Source: Ulota crispa (lineage: Eukaryota; Streptophyta; Bryopsida; Orthotrichales; Orthotrichaceae). From it: a DNA stretch of 64,000 nucleotides. The translations under genes and the position numbers were made by a program. The notes under the pieces are model-generated. The model ran no database searches and was not told the origin of the DNA. It was given only the letters and a program-made list of their open reading frames with translations. Shown in pieces: positions 1 to 11,608 of this stretch. The stretch lies in NCBI GenBank assembly GCA_963920765.1, contig OY987244.1, positions 8,806,501 to 8,870,500 on the forward strand. Reading direction: 5' to 3'. The first letter of the stretch is position 1. Each line of letters begins with the position of its first letter.

Positions 1-95
1 ACCAGCACTATCAGGTGAGATTATCAGGAGAGACAACCAGGGTTATGAAACAGCAGGACCCGGGAATTTCGGGTCTCCACTTTCTAGACGGCGGC

Positions 96-1019
96 TTAAC
101 CCCTAAAGGCCCAAGCAACACACTTTAGGCTTTACGAGAACTCGGGCAAGCTCTATTGATTTCAAAATTTGGAAATTCTTCATGAAATTTTTAGGATGGA
201 TGCTACTCATCGTAATCTACATGTGAAGCTTTATTTCATGTCATTTGGATAAGTATTATAAAAGATAGAAGGTTTTTTCAATTCCATTGTCAAACCGTGC
301 AGCAAAAATTATATTCTAAATTTTTTTTAAATTTTTTTAAAATTTTTTTTATAGAATTGTATAGATTGATACCTATTAAAAAAATTGAATCACTCAATTC
401 CAAACAATGCGGTAAGAGTTAAAAGGATTTTTCTTTTGCGGGCATTGAAGGTAGGAAGAGGGTAGAAAAAACATTTCAAGTTATGGTTTACTTTCAGTTT
501 TGAAAAATTACAAATGAAAATGAAAGTTACTAATTGTTTGTTAGAGCATTCTCACCATTGGGATTAACAATTTTCAAATTCTTCCAAAACTTATTAGCAT
601 ATTAGTTATGTCTTTCATTCATCAATACCTTTCACTTTACAATTTTTGTAAAAATGAATCCAAACTTTTTTTGGTTAAATTTTTTTATATATGCTTTTAA
701 CCTATTTTCCAACATATTGCAAAAATTGCACAATAAATACAACATACATGCTTTTTTCTAAAAAGTTTGAAAATCAAAACTTCACCTTTTGGAAGGACTA
801 GAAAAACCTACGTTTTGAAGTTTAGGCACATTGATCTTGCAGTTAGTGGAGATGTTCATTGTGAAATTTTGGAACAATGTACTTGTGCAATTCAACCAAA
901 GGATCCTACGGTTGGATTTGTTAAAAAATAAGTTTCAATGAACATTTTGACCTTGCTGTGGGGACTAATATTTTGAAGCAATTTCGCGCCTCTAAACAAG
1001 AAAGAATATTAGGGGTTAA
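96..1019. mobile_element. Candidate TTAA-flanked non-autonomous element
   Basis: The left end reads TTAACCCCTAAAGGCCC and the right end TTAGGGGTTAA, the terminal signature of the repeat family seen throughout the window. The terminal inverted repeat is only about 11 bp here. Its length (924 bp) matches other long members. The right TTAA is shared with the next element, which begins at 1016. There is no coding potential. The family assignment is by termini only. Confidence 0.42.
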
Positions 1020-1822
1020 CCCCTAAAGGACCAAGCAAAGTTCTCACCAAAAACTCTTCAAAATTGCCATTTTTAGAGCATCAACCAAATTTGAAAACAA
1101 AAACATTTTTATGCATATGTGACCATAGGATCTTGTAGAAAAATGGTTTTAGAAGATGTGGAAAAAGTTTCAGAGTTTTCCACCACGTGGATTGGTAGTT
1201 AGAATGGTTTGAATATTCAAAAATGTCTTGTGAAAAACCGGGCAGCTACCCTTCAGAAGGTGCAATTCTTAAGGAAAAAAGGCCATGTGGGTGGTGCTTC
1301 TCTAAATTCCTTCTTCCACCTTAGTAAAGTACATGTCAAAAAAATTTCAAATCATTTGGAACTGTATAACATATGGAAAAGAATTAGTAAGTAAAAAGAA
1401 GTAGAGAATGATTCAAAACACTAAATTGTTAAGAATATAATTATGGAAATGCAAAATGCCAATCCCAATGGTCATAATGTTGTCATAAACGATCTTCATC
1501 CTCTAGTTTTGATTTTTTTCCAAAATGTTGAAAATTGAGTAAAATAAAGGACTTCAAAGTTTATTTTAGAGTAGAAAATCCATAACTGCCCATAAACAAA
1601 AAATCCTCATAACTTTCATCTTGTTGATTCAAACGGAATGATTCAATGCTTCCTACATTTACATAAATCTCCTAAGCCAATTTATAATTTTTTTTTTTGA
1701 AAAAAATGATTTTTAAAATCTGCCTAGGCTGCCCGCCAAACGTAAAAAACAACATATTAGGCCATAACTTTTTACTCATAATTCAGTATGTCATGAAATT
1801 GAGTGCATACTAAAGATAAACC

Positions 1823-2105
1823 TGTTGAAAGGTTAGAATAGAGCATTAGGAGTTTGCTCTAGGCCAAAGGAGATATGCTAGGTGGGGTACTTAGCATTGG
1901 AGAGAGAGCACGTGGTAGGAGGAACTTCATAGGGAGGATCAGCCCATGAGAGTGGTTATCCCATATGGTTTGGTGAAGGGAGAGTGGTTGGCAGAGTATA
2001 TAGATGAGAGGGTTTGGGAACCCTCTCATCTCTTCCATTTGTATCTTATACATTTGAGTATACCATGTGTGTCTTTGCTCTTCTATCTTCCCTATGTTTT
2101 CAATA
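1823..2105 (+). repeat. copia 5' LTR
   Basis: Begins TGTTGAAAGG and ends TTTTCAATA, short imperfect inverted termini (TGTTGAAA against TTTCAATA). It contains AGTATATAG near 1995-2003 as a possible TATA box. It matches the 3' LTR except for four transitions in the second half. The primer-binding site follows directly. Confidence 0.95.
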
Positions 2106-2119
2106 GGTTATGAGCCCAC
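2106..2119 (+). other. Primer-binding site matching initiator tRNA-Met anticodon arm
   Basis: GGTTATGAGCCCAC abuts the 5' LTR with no spacer. It does not match the usual plant PBS (TGGTATCAGAGC, complementary to the tRNA 3' end). Its complement GTGGGCTCATAACC matches the anticodon stem-loop of plant initiator tRNA-Met (GTGGGCCCATAACC from memory) at 13 of 14 bases. Drosophila copia and yeast Ty5 use such an internal half-tRNA site. Identity of the primer is inferred. Confidence 0.7.
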
Positions 2120-2814
2120 TTCTGTGAGTGTGGAGGTAATATTGTGGTGAGTGGAGATCACATTTGAGGTACATCAGTCCTTAGAATTCGACCTTGTGCT
2201 CTTGGAGGACTTCTTTAGCTACTATTTAGTGTTAGCAGTGTTTTTGTAGTGACATTGCTACTCATTTGAGCTACTTCAGCCCTTATCTTATCTTGTGGAG
2301 CATTTGGAGGACTTTTTGTGCTTGTTTCTTGGTTTGGGGTGCATTTGTGGTTAGAGAGAACCTTTGAGGAGCTTCACCTCTCTTTGCATGCCTTTTGGAG
2401 TCTTTGGAGATCTTGTTTTGCCTCTTGGAGAGTGGCTGATTCTCATTTAGCTTGGTGGAACACCAAATTCGAGTTTGTGGAGGTGTGCACCTTGTTGGAG
2501 CTTGTTGAAGGATCTGATCTATCATATTGGAGGAGTTGATCCACTTTGGAGCTCATTTGGAGGTCCATTTGGTGTTGCACAAGCTTTTGGAGGCTTGGAG
2601 TTGCTAAGGGTGGATTTGCATCACCAAAGTGCTTCTTTGAAGCACAAGGAGGTGATTTGTGAGTTTGTACTTGCTTTAGTTGATTTCTACCCTTGCTTGA
2701 GGTTGTTTGCTCAAGTGGATGCATAGTATTTGCTCAAAGGGGGCTGAAATTGCAAAGAGTGAGTATGAGGGTGAGGTTTGAGTGATAACCTCACATTTTG
2801 GGTAGATCTTGTGC

Positions 2815-3131
2815 TCTTTTGAGGGTTGGGTTGTATACTTTAGCCCCTTGTGTGTGGAGAAAGCTAGGGTTTGTTTGGGAGGTGGTTGAGTTGATTACTT
2901 CAGCCTCTTATGTGCATAGAAAGCTAGAGATTTGCTTGAGAGGTGGTTGGGTTGCATACTTCAGCCCCTTGTCTTGGAGCTAGCTAGCATTGAAAGTGGT
3001 TGAGTTGCTTACTTTATTCCTTTGAGTGTGGAGAGAGCTAGGGTTTGCTTGGAAGGTGGTTGAGTTGCATACTTCAGCCCCTTGCTATTCTCTTGTGACA
3101 TTGAGAGCGCTTTGAGTTGCATACTCTAGCC
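2815..3131 (+). repeat. Degenerate tandem repeats in the copia leader
   Basis: The untranslated leader before gag holds about five diverged copies of a 60-75 bp unit built on 'GGTTGAGTTGCATACTTCAG' followed by CCCCTTG, then GTGGAG, AGCTAGGGTTTG and a G-rich stretch. The last copy runs into the gag start codon at 3132. The rest of the leader (2120-2814) shows looser repeats of GGAGGACTT and CTTGTTGGAG. Function unknown; packaging or translation roles are guesses. Confidence 0.6.
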
Positions 3132-6100
3132 ATGGCCACCTACAAAGGTGAGACACCCCGTGTTGTGGACAAGTTCAATGGAGACAACTTCTCCTTGTTC
3201 AAGTTCAAGATGGAGATGATCCTTGATGAAAAGGATCTTTGGAACATTGTTGAGGACAATGAGACGGCTCCTTCAAGTGATAGTGACCCCAAGGTCATCT
3301 CGGCCTTCAAAAAGCGTGAGAGAACCGCGTTTCGCATCTTGTGCACTCACTTGGTGGATGCACAAATTTAACACGTCAAGTCTTGTAAAGGAGCTGCGGA
3401 AGCATGGAAGATTTTATGCGGCATCCACGAGACCAAGGGCTTGGCCAATGTGTTGTTTCTGAGGCGCAAGTTCTTCACCATCAAGATGCAAGAGACGGAT
3501 GACTTCTTGCAACACATCAACAAGGTGAAGACTCTTGCGGACCAACTCGAAGCCCTTGATGTGCCCGTGACGGAAGGAGACATTGTCATGACCATTTTGG
3601 AGAGCTTGCCACCATCTTATGAGAACTTGATTGTGGCCATGGAGACCAAGGACATCAAGGAGCTCACCCTCACCTACGTGACGTCGCGATTGATGCATGA
3701 GGTGACAAAGAAGAAAGAACATCAGATTGTGGCCACGGAGAATGCGGCGTTGGTTGCTCGCCACAAGAGTGGTGGAGATTCAACCAAAACTCAAGGTGAG
3801 TCCCTTCTATGCTTCCATTGTGGCAAACCAGGCCACTTTGCTCGTAATTGCTACAAACGCAAGAGTAGCAAGGGTGAGAAGGCCAACAAGGCCAAGGCGC
3901 ATGAGAGTGGTGACGACTATGCATTCATGGCCTTCCATGATGGTTCATTGAGCTTAGGGGATAATTGGATCATGGATTCGGGGGCTACCACCCACATGTC
4001 ACCCCATAGAGCTCATTTTGACACCTTTGAGCCCATTTCATCAAGGAAGGTGTTCATAGTGATGATTCGGTGCTCCAAGCACTTGGAAGGGGTTCTATTT
4101 TGGTGGACACCCTTGTTGAGGGATGCACCAAGCGCATTCGGTTCAAAAATGTGTTGTATGTGCCCAAGTTGCAAAGCAACCTCCTTTTGGTGAGCAAGAT
4201 AGTTGAAGGAGGGTTGAATGTGCAATTTGGAGGCCTTGAGTGCATTGTGAAGTCTCCGGATGGAGACACTCAAGCCATGGCATCACGTAAAGGCAACTTG
4301 TACATTTTGCGATGCAAGGTTGTGCATGGCGGAGAGAATGCCCAAGTTGCGAATTCTACCATGGATGGGCTGATTTTGTGGCATCGACGCATGATGCACT
4401 TAAATGAGCAGAGTTTGAAGGCTTTTCGAAGCTTGGTGAGTGGCCTTGACCTTCCCAAGTCCCATGGTGATGACTTGCCCAATGCTTGTGAAGGTTGCAT
4501 TGAGGGCAAGCAACAACGGCACTCATTTCCAAAGGATGGTGCCACACGTGCCACCAAGGTGTTGGGCATTGTGCATTCAGATGTGTGTGGCTCCATGAAG
4601 ACCACATCATTGGGTGGGGTAAGGTACTTTTTGACCTTCATTGACGACTTTTCAAGAAAGGTGTAGGTGTACTTTCTCAAGGCCAAAAGCGAGTGCTTTG
4701 AGCGATTCAACGTGTTCAAAGCCTTAGTGGAGAAGGAGGCGGAGTGCTCCATCAAGATATTGCGGTCCGACAACGGCGAGGAGTACACTTCCAACCAATT
4801 CGAGGCCTATTTGAAGGCCCAAGGTATTATGCACCAAATCTCAACTCCACATACACTGCAGCAAAATGGAGTGGCCGAGAGGGCCAACCGCACCATTGTA
4901 GAGATGGCTAAGAGCATGATCTATGGCCAAAAGCTTGGGTTGGAGTATTGGGCTGAGGCCGCGAGCAACGCGGTGTACATTCGCAACCAATGCCCTACTA
5001 GTGCGGTGCATGGCAAGACTCCACAAGAGGCGTGGAGTGGGAGGAGGCCTTCGGTAGCACATATCAGGGTGTTTGGGTGTGTTGCATATGCCAAGATCCC
5101 CGATGCATCAAGAACCAAACTTGATGCAAAGGCCGTAAGGTGTTTGTTTTTGGGATATTGTGAGGACTCCAAGGCTTATAGGTTGATTTGCTTGGAGTCC
5201 AAGAAGATCATTCGATGTTGTGATGTGACCTTCTGTGAGCATGGAGAGTTGCAAGGAGAGTTGGAGTTGGGTCCAAGTGGGAGTAGTGGCGACCTTGTTG
5301 TGGACACATCTTCAACGCCCTCGAATGATGATGATGGAGACGATGAGGACCACCCCCTCGAGGATGGAGATGGTGACATTGTGGAGGATGCAAGCGCAAG
5401 CCAAGGTGATGAGGGCTCCAAGCCCAAGAAGATCACAAGGAAGAAGAATGCACAAGGCATTGCTCCAACAGCTGAAGTGGGAGGCACCCAACATGTCGGA
5501 GGCGTGCGGCGATCTACAAGGGTAAGTAAACCTTTGGAGGAGTGGTGGAAAAACCACATCTTTCCCCAACCATCTTCCAACTCGGATCATGCAAATGTGG
5601 CCCTTGTTCATGACCCCACCACACTTGAAGAGGCCTTGGAGTCTCGGGATGCAAGCAAGTGGGAGGCAGCTATGGAGGAGGAGTACCACTTTCTTCATGC
5701 CAACGGCACGTGGGAGTTGACTACCCTTCTTCCATTTTGCAAGGCCGTGGAATGCAAGTGGGTGTTCAAAACCAAAAGAGATGCCACGGGAGAGATTGTG
5801 CGTCACAAGGCAAGGTTGATGGCAAGGAGATTCTCTCAAGTGCAAGGAGTGGACTTCAACGAGACTTTTGCTCCCGTGGCCAAGTTCACCACCATACGGT
5901 GCATTGTGGCCCTTGGAGCTTCGTTGGATTTGGAGATGCATCAAATGGATGTGAAGATGGCCTTCCTCAACGGCGACTTGGAGGAGGACATTTACATGGA
6001 GCAACCCAAGGGGTTTGTGCAACGTGGTCATGAGCACCTAGTTTGCAAGCTCACAAAGTCTTTGTATGGACTAAAGCAAGCATCAAGAGCTTGGTACCAA

Positions 6101-7207
6101 AAGATTGATGCAAGTCTTTTGGATTTTGGCTTTGAGAGGAGTGTGGCTGACCATAGCTTGTATTTTGCACAAGTGGGAGCCCATGTCATGCTTGTGCTTG
6201 TCTATGTTGATGATTTGATCATTCTTTCTAGCAACGTGGAGATCATGGGTGCATTGAAGGCCAAGTTGGAGGCGGAATACAAGATGACGGACTTGGAAGA
6301 ATTGCACTATTGCCTTGGAGTGGAATTTGCAAGAGATCGAGGTGCGAGGACCATCACCATGAGTCAAGCCAAGTATGTGGAGGAGGTGTTGAAGCGTTTT
6401 GGCATGGAGGATTGCAAACCCATTGGCACTCCATTGGATACCAAGGTGAAGTTGGTGAAGCTCAGCATGGAGGAATATGATGCGGACGCTTCGAGGATGG
6501 TGAGTGTGCCATACAAATCAGCGGTTGGATCATTGATGTATGCCATGGTGGGTACAAGGGCTGATTTGGCCTCTGCCATTAGCACGGTGAGTCAGCACAT
6601 GGCAAGGCCGGGATGTAGTCATTGGATGGCGGTGAAGAGGATCATGAGGTACCTCAAGGGCACCTTTCATGTGAAATTGAAATTGGGAGGGGGGCACATA
6701 CGCTTGATGGGGTACTGTGATGCAGATTGGGCTGGCAATGCCAATGACAGGAAGTCCACCACGGGGTACGCATTTAGCTTTGGAGAGGGCATGGTGTCAT
6801 GGAGCAGCAAAAAGCAATCCACGGTGGCTTTATCTACGACAGAGGCAGGGTACATGGCAGCCAGCCATTGCACAAGAGAGGCCATATGGCTAAGGCAGCT
6901 CTTGGAAGATGTGGGGTGTGAAGACGTGGAGGGCACGTTGATCATGTGTGACAATCAAGGTGCCATAGCTCTTGCCAAGAACCCGGTGCACCATGCGAGG
7001 ACGAAACACATCGAGGTGCAACACCATTTTGTGAGGGAGAAAGTGGAGAAAGGAAGCATCACATTGGAGTATTGTCCAACTGAGGATATGTTGACGGATG
7101 TGATGACAAAGGCGTTGGCGAGGGATAGGCATGAGCGTTTGACGAGAGCCATGGGCATTGGGGACTTTGGCCAATCGCAAAGTGGGAGTGTTGAAAGGTT
7201 AGAATAG
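3132..7207 (+). pseudogene. copia gag-pol polyprotein, disrupted by three lesions
   Basis: The start is ATG at 3132. Gag N-terminal domain at about 3132-3780, CCHC zinc knuckle at about 3808-3850 (C-x2-C-x4-H-x4-C). Protease with WIMDSGATTHM at about 3967-4000. Integrase HHCC-like region at about 4380-4520, then the catalytic core with D (HSDVCG, near 4577), D (RSDNGEEY, near 4770) and E (NGVAERANRT, near 4880). Reverse transcriptase at about 5720-6460 with LKQASRAWY and the intact YVDD box near 6205. RNase H at about 6700-7100 with CDADWAG, STTEAGYMA and DNQGA. Breaks: TAA at 3369-3371, a 1-bp deletion near 4057-4060 that shifts frame, and TAG at 4664-4666 where related elements have Trp. 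From 4667 the frame is open to the stop at 7205, which lies inside the 3' LTR. Only a few mutations separate it from an intact copy, so functional relatives probably exist elsewhere. Confidence 0.95.
7179..7188 (+). other. Polypurine tract of the copia element
   Basis: AAAGTGGGAG lies directly before the 3' LTR start (TGTTGAAAGG at 7189), the position of the plus-strand primer. It overlaps the 3' end of the pol reading frame. One T interrupts the purine run. Confidence 0.75.
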
Positions 7208-7471
7208 AGCATTAGGAGTTTGCTCTAGGCCAAAGGAGATATGCTAGGTGGGGTACTTAGCATTGGAGAGAGAGCACGTGGTAGGAGGAACTTCATAGGG
7301 AGGATCAGCCCATGAGAGTGGTTATTCCATATGGTTTGGTGAAGGGAGAGTGGTTGGCAGAGTATATAGATGAGAGGGTTTAGGAACCCTCTCATCTCTT
7401 TCATTTGTATCTTATACATTTGAGTATACCATGTGTGCCTTTGCTCTTCTATCTTCCCTATGTTTTCAATA
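7189..7471 (+). repeat. copia 3' LTR
   Basis: 283 bp, the same length as the 5' LTR and about 98.6% identical. Differences seen: TATCCC/TATTCC, TTTGGG/TTTAGG, CTTCC/CTTTC and GTGTC/GTGCC, all transitions. It is followed by the target duplication AAACC (7472-7476). Confidence 0.95.
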
Positions 7472-7591
7472 AAACCTTGTCCCCGCATTTTATTAAAATT
7501 TCAGCCTAAAATATGAAAAGCTCTAGTCACAAGTACCTGCCCAAAATTGCTAAGTTTCTAAAAAAGGGGGTCTGATCTTTTAGGGGTTAAG

Positions 7592-8495
7592 TTAACTCTT
7601 TACCACCAAACCATATTTTGGTTTAGCAGAGTGGTGACCTATAGATTAAAATCGCTCAACAATTTGGAAATTGTTCTTGAAGAACGCTTGTGGTCATAAG
7701 AATTTTACATCCAATCAAAAAAACAACAATAGAATTGGATATATGAATTGATAAATATTGGTGTTTATACGGCATGGCCTCAAAATACATATCTATATTT
7801 GGTCTGAGATGGATCAAAGCAACAACGCAATTCATCAAACATCCAAAAAGAATGCCAAATTTTAATTGTGAAGTCTTAAAAAATTTTGACTTGCTTAAAA
7901 AATACACTTGTATTGTTTCTCTATATGGTAGTAGTACAATTGTAGTATTTGAAGATCTATTAAAATTGTGCTATCATTTCACTTTTAAAATTTGTCATAC
8001 TACATTTGAGGCCTTCTTGATTGTTTTCACCAATGGGATTTTCCATATCATTTATCAATTTTTTTGTAGAACTATTTTAGAGTAGCAAATGAAGTGGGTT
8101 TGTTGACCCTTTTTGTCCACTTAGCTACACCTTGAGATTGCTATTTTTATCTATTTTGTGTGAAAGTAGTCTTATTGAAAAGGTGAGAAAGCCTACTTTC
8201 TAGAAATATAAGGCTCTTATCAAGCAAAGCTTGTATGAAGCAATAAGATCCAAAACCACACAAGCATGAAAGTTAGAGATTTTCTACTTGTAGCTCACAT
8301 AATCATCATAATATTTCATTTCCAACAATAAATCTGGTTGAAAGTTTGGTCGTTTATAGTAAAGAAGGTGCTCTTTCCATTTGAACGGTTGGGTTTTGCA
8401 AACTAGGTCCTCATTTGATTCAATTACACATTTTTGTTTACAACCCCAGTTTCTAGTGGATTTTGTGAAAATGTGTGTGGTCTTTAAAGGGTTAA
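7592..8495. mobile_element. Possible diverged TTAA-flanked element
   Basis: The left end TTAACTCTTTACCACC and right end GGTCTTTAAAGGGTTAA share TTAACYCTTTA as an imperfect terminal repeat, and the length of about 904 bp fits the long members. No coding sequence is recognised. A dispersed-element end resembling the MITE at 43913-44370 (GCTTTACACTAGGAGCCAAGG) lies just outside, near 8538. Confidence 0.33.
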
Positions 8496-9734
8496 CCAGA
8501 AGAACCATTTGAGGCCCAAACTCTGGAAGTTAGGGCAGCTTTACACTAGGAGCCAAGGCCATGAAAATTTGGGACCATTTCAATCAAAATTTTAGTCCAA
8601 ATCATAACATTCAGCAGCACTCAGCAGGCATGCCCTCCCTCCAACTAAAGAGTGTGGAATATTCCACACCCATCAGTAGCTAAGAGGACACTTCGTTGAA
8701 TTTGTTAGAGAGTTTATGAAAGAGAGGCTCAGTTTAGTGCACATATGTCAATGTGGAGGCCAGCCGTGTTAGATTTTTTTTTTTTTTAAATGCGTTTTTT
8801 GGAACATTCTAGCATAGCTAGACACTTATTTGAACTTTTACAAACTTGCAAATAGTCATTTCTTGCTTATTCCTTGGACCAAATGTAATAATCTTGATAA
8901 AAACCTTGCACTTAATCAAATCAAAGCTAATGTCCATTTCCCATATAGTCTCATTATTATGATAAAGAGACTAAATACTTGATTGATCTCAAGAATTCTC
9001 AAAACAAGAAGCTTTGCAAGGCAAAAAGTTTTATTCTTGCAATATATTAAAGAAATAAAGAAAACAACCATGTTTTGGGCTAAAATAAAATTTAGACCAA
9101 AGTTAATTGGAAAATATGAAACACAAATGTTTAAAAAAAAAACATGGGTATATGCCTAAATTATCAAACACAAAAAAGTTTTCAAAGGAGTCTCAAAATA
9201 TGACATAGAAATAGCAACTTTCTAAAGCATAACCATAGAAAGTATAGTAATAGAAGTAGAGTAGAGAAATGCTAGAGTTGCCATAGTCTCTGAGAGGAAT
9301 TGGACCTCACTTGTGCCCATCCCAAAAACAACCATAAACCAATATGATGTTAGTGAGGTTACATCAAGTGTCTTAAGTCCAATACGCGTATTATAGCTTT
9401 TGCAAGGAGAGAAAAATAGCAAAGCATTCAAACTAAAAAAAAACGTCTCAAAGAAATAAAAAAAACCTGTGTAGCGTGGGTTTGTGATGCCGCCATTGTG
9501 ACGGATATCACCAATTCCAAAAGCCAAACTATAGAAAAACAATTTGCAAAGCTAGGCAACGTATGGGTAAGCTCCTGCATGTGTAAGGTATAAGTATAAG
9601 GCTGTGCGTACACCATGGTACGTTCAGGCATATAGCAAAGTAGGCAAATATAGGTATAGCTGGAATGCAACAACCTATGAGTGCGTATAGAGAGCAAAGT
9701 TTGCAATACAGAAAAAAATAGTGTAAACAATAAC
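8496..9734. other. AT-rich spacer, no gene recognised
   Basis: No protein or RNA gene is recognised. There is an 18-bp perfect palindrome GTGTGGAATATTCCACAC at 8652-8669, and poly-A/T tracts near 8776 and 9133. The open frames here are short, low in complexity and without a family signature. Confidence 0.5.
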
Positions 9735-10760
9735 CAGAAAACAAAAAGTATCAAGCTAGCAGCCTGAGAGCATCAATTACCAAAGAACTGGAATAACCAG
9801 AAAAGCAAAAGGCAATGAGCCAATAGCATGAAAGTATTGATTTTCAAAAAAATCAGAATAACTAAAGAGTACAAGGCCACAAGCCAGCAATTCAGCAGCT
9901 AACGAGCAGCAAACGAATCTGAATAGCCAGAGTAGCAAAAGAATCCGAATAGCCAGAGCAGCAAAGAAAATTATATTTTTTTGTGAAATAGCAGAATAAT
10001 CCGAAGTTTAAGGAGCAGTAAATAGTTTACTAAAGCTTTGCTCAGAAAACATCGGAGCAACAAAGGAGCAGAATCTCAAGACAGAGACAGGGGGGCAAAA
10101 AAAAAAAAGATTTCAAACCCGCAGTAAGAAAATCAGCAGCTTACTAGCGTGTGTAAGCTACGAGCCTGAAACTAAAGCCTCGAGAATCTTGTCAGATGAT
10201 AGCAGCCTCGGGATGCATGGGTCAGCCAGCTAGCGCCTAGTGTAGCAATTCTAGCAGGTCCGGGACCTCAAGCTCATGTAAAAACCAGCGCCTTAGCGAA
10301 GCACTTCCTGCAGGTACAGACCTCAGGCTCAAGTAAAAAAAGTCGCTAGTTTGTGAGCAGGCAAGCGTATTATGAAGTCTCCGAATGGTAAAGCAAGCTG
10401 AGTTGATAGTTCAGAGCTTGCGGCTACATGCAGCCATAGCTTTGGACTCAGCTCTTTTTACAAAAAAGTGATCCAAACCATTGGTACGAGGTTGTTACAG
10501 GCAGATCTTAATTGGTAGCATGTAAACTTAGGCTTAATACACAGATGCAATCCACTAGCATGCAGACTCCAATTTTCACAAGCTGATCCTGATCTTCGAT
10601 AGCATGCAAACTCAAAGGTTTTTGTAGGTTAATGTGTAGTTATCTCAAAAGAGTTTTGCAAACTCAAGAGCTGATCTGGCAGTGTGCTCATAATGCAGGC
10701 CCTAATTTCAAGAGAGCATGCAAAATTAAAGTGTTGATTCTAGAAGCATCATGAAAGTAA
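9735..10760. repeat. Degenerate short-unit repeats (GAATAACCAGAAAAGCAAA type)
   Basis: 9735-9970 repeats a unit of about 20-60 bp containing GAATA(A/G)CCAGA(A/G)(A/C)AGCAAA. 10500-10740 repeats a second unit with AGCATGCAAACTCAA and GCTGATC. Neither part is coding on either strand. It looks like an old diverged tandem array or the leader of a decayed element. Confidence 0.45.
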
Positions 10761-11266
10761 GCCTTGGCGTGCAAATTTTTTTTTAAATAAAAAAAGCCTA
10801 ATTTATGTAACTCTCAAACCTTACACAATTATAAAAAAGTATGTATACTTTTTGATATCCATAGAAATTCTAAAATGGTATAAGAACCATTGGTAGCTTT
10901 TTTATACAAAACTACTCGAAATAGAAAATAGGTGTCCGTCATATTTTTGTAAAAGAATATGGTGTCAAGCATAAGAGCTTATCACAAACCATTTCTTTGT
11001 TAAAAAAAATCACTTCACAAGTTTCTAACTAACGTAAGAAGCTACACAATATAGCATGTATCCTAGTAATGATTATACAAGAAGTCTAGGGACTTAAACT
11101 TGCATAGAAAGCTAGGAAAAAAAGAAAAAAAGAAAAAAAGAAAAAATTGGTGTCATGATGAAGTTTGTGGATGATACCTGAAGAGAGGGAAAGGCAGCCT
11201 CTCTTCAAGCTATTGAATGTTATGATGGCCTCAAGAACAGCCCAAGCACCCATTACAATATGAGCA
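10761..11266. other. AT-rich spacer with a GAAAAAAA microsatellite
   Basis: No gene seen. Four copies of an 8-bp unit GAAAAAAA lie at about 11116-11146. The remainder is AT-rich and unremarkable. Confidence 0.5.
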
Positions 11267-11269
11267 TAA

Positions 11270-11581
11270 GAGCATCTCCACTCATGATTGCCACATTTGG
11301 CTTGCTCAAAGCTTTTCATTTATTTTTGAAGGGCTCTAAGACTCCTTGATCTCCACCCATGCTGTGCAAAAGGTGGCCCTTGCACTTCAACGTTCCCCAT
11401 AAATAATCATTTGACCATTCATCAAGGGAGATGTAAGATAAAGCTCACCAAACAAAGAATGAAAGTGGTTTGAACTTGAAAGGCTAGGACAAAGTGCCTT
11501 TAGAGGAATAAAAAGGGCCGGAGCACTTCTCATCCAATTATAGCGAGTGTCAGACCTTGGGACGCATTAGTAGAGGTGCTC
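11270..11581. mobile_element. PIF/Harbinger-like MITE, copy 1
   Basis: The terminal inverted repeat GAGCATCTCCACT pairs with AGTAGAGGTGCTC. It is flanked by TAA direct repeats (11267-11269 and 11582-11584), the 3-bp target duplication of PIF/Harbinger elements. 312 bp, no coding capacity. Homologous to the next element, including CTCCACCCATGCT and CCCATAAATAA blocks. Confidence 0.8.
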
Positions 11582-11608
11582 TAAAGGGGCCAATTATCTT
11601 GTGTGTAA

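Larger units (their letters stand above)
1823..7471 (+). mobile_element. Ty1/copia LTR retrotransposon, near-complete, recently inserted
   Basis: Two 283-bp direct LTRs (1823-2105 and 7189-7471) bound a gag-pol reading frame in the order gag, protease, integrase, reverse transcriptase, RNase H, the Ty1/copia order. The target duplication AAACC is at 1818-1822 and 7472-7476. By my reading the LTRs differ at four positions, all transitions, so the insertion is young. The coding part carries three lesions (a stop, a 1-bp deletion, a stop), so this copy cannot encode its polyprotein. It lies inside an older TTAA-flanked repeat. Confidence 0.96.
1016..7590. mobile_element. TTAA-flanked element split by a copia insertion
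   Basis: Left end TTAACCCCTAAAGGACC, right end CTTTTAGGGGTTAA. Subtracting the copia element and one 5-bp duplication (1823-7476) leaves about 921 bp, the size of sister elements at 28005-28938 and 96-1019. The block 1380-1600 recurs at 24550-24745 and 45485-45720, showing a shared internal sequence. No transposase is visible, so it is probably non-autonomous. Confidence 0.62.

Noticed and set aside
2283..2983. Open frames in the copia leader (both strands)
   Set aside because: They are low in complexity, rest on leader repeats and lie before the gag ATG; no domain.
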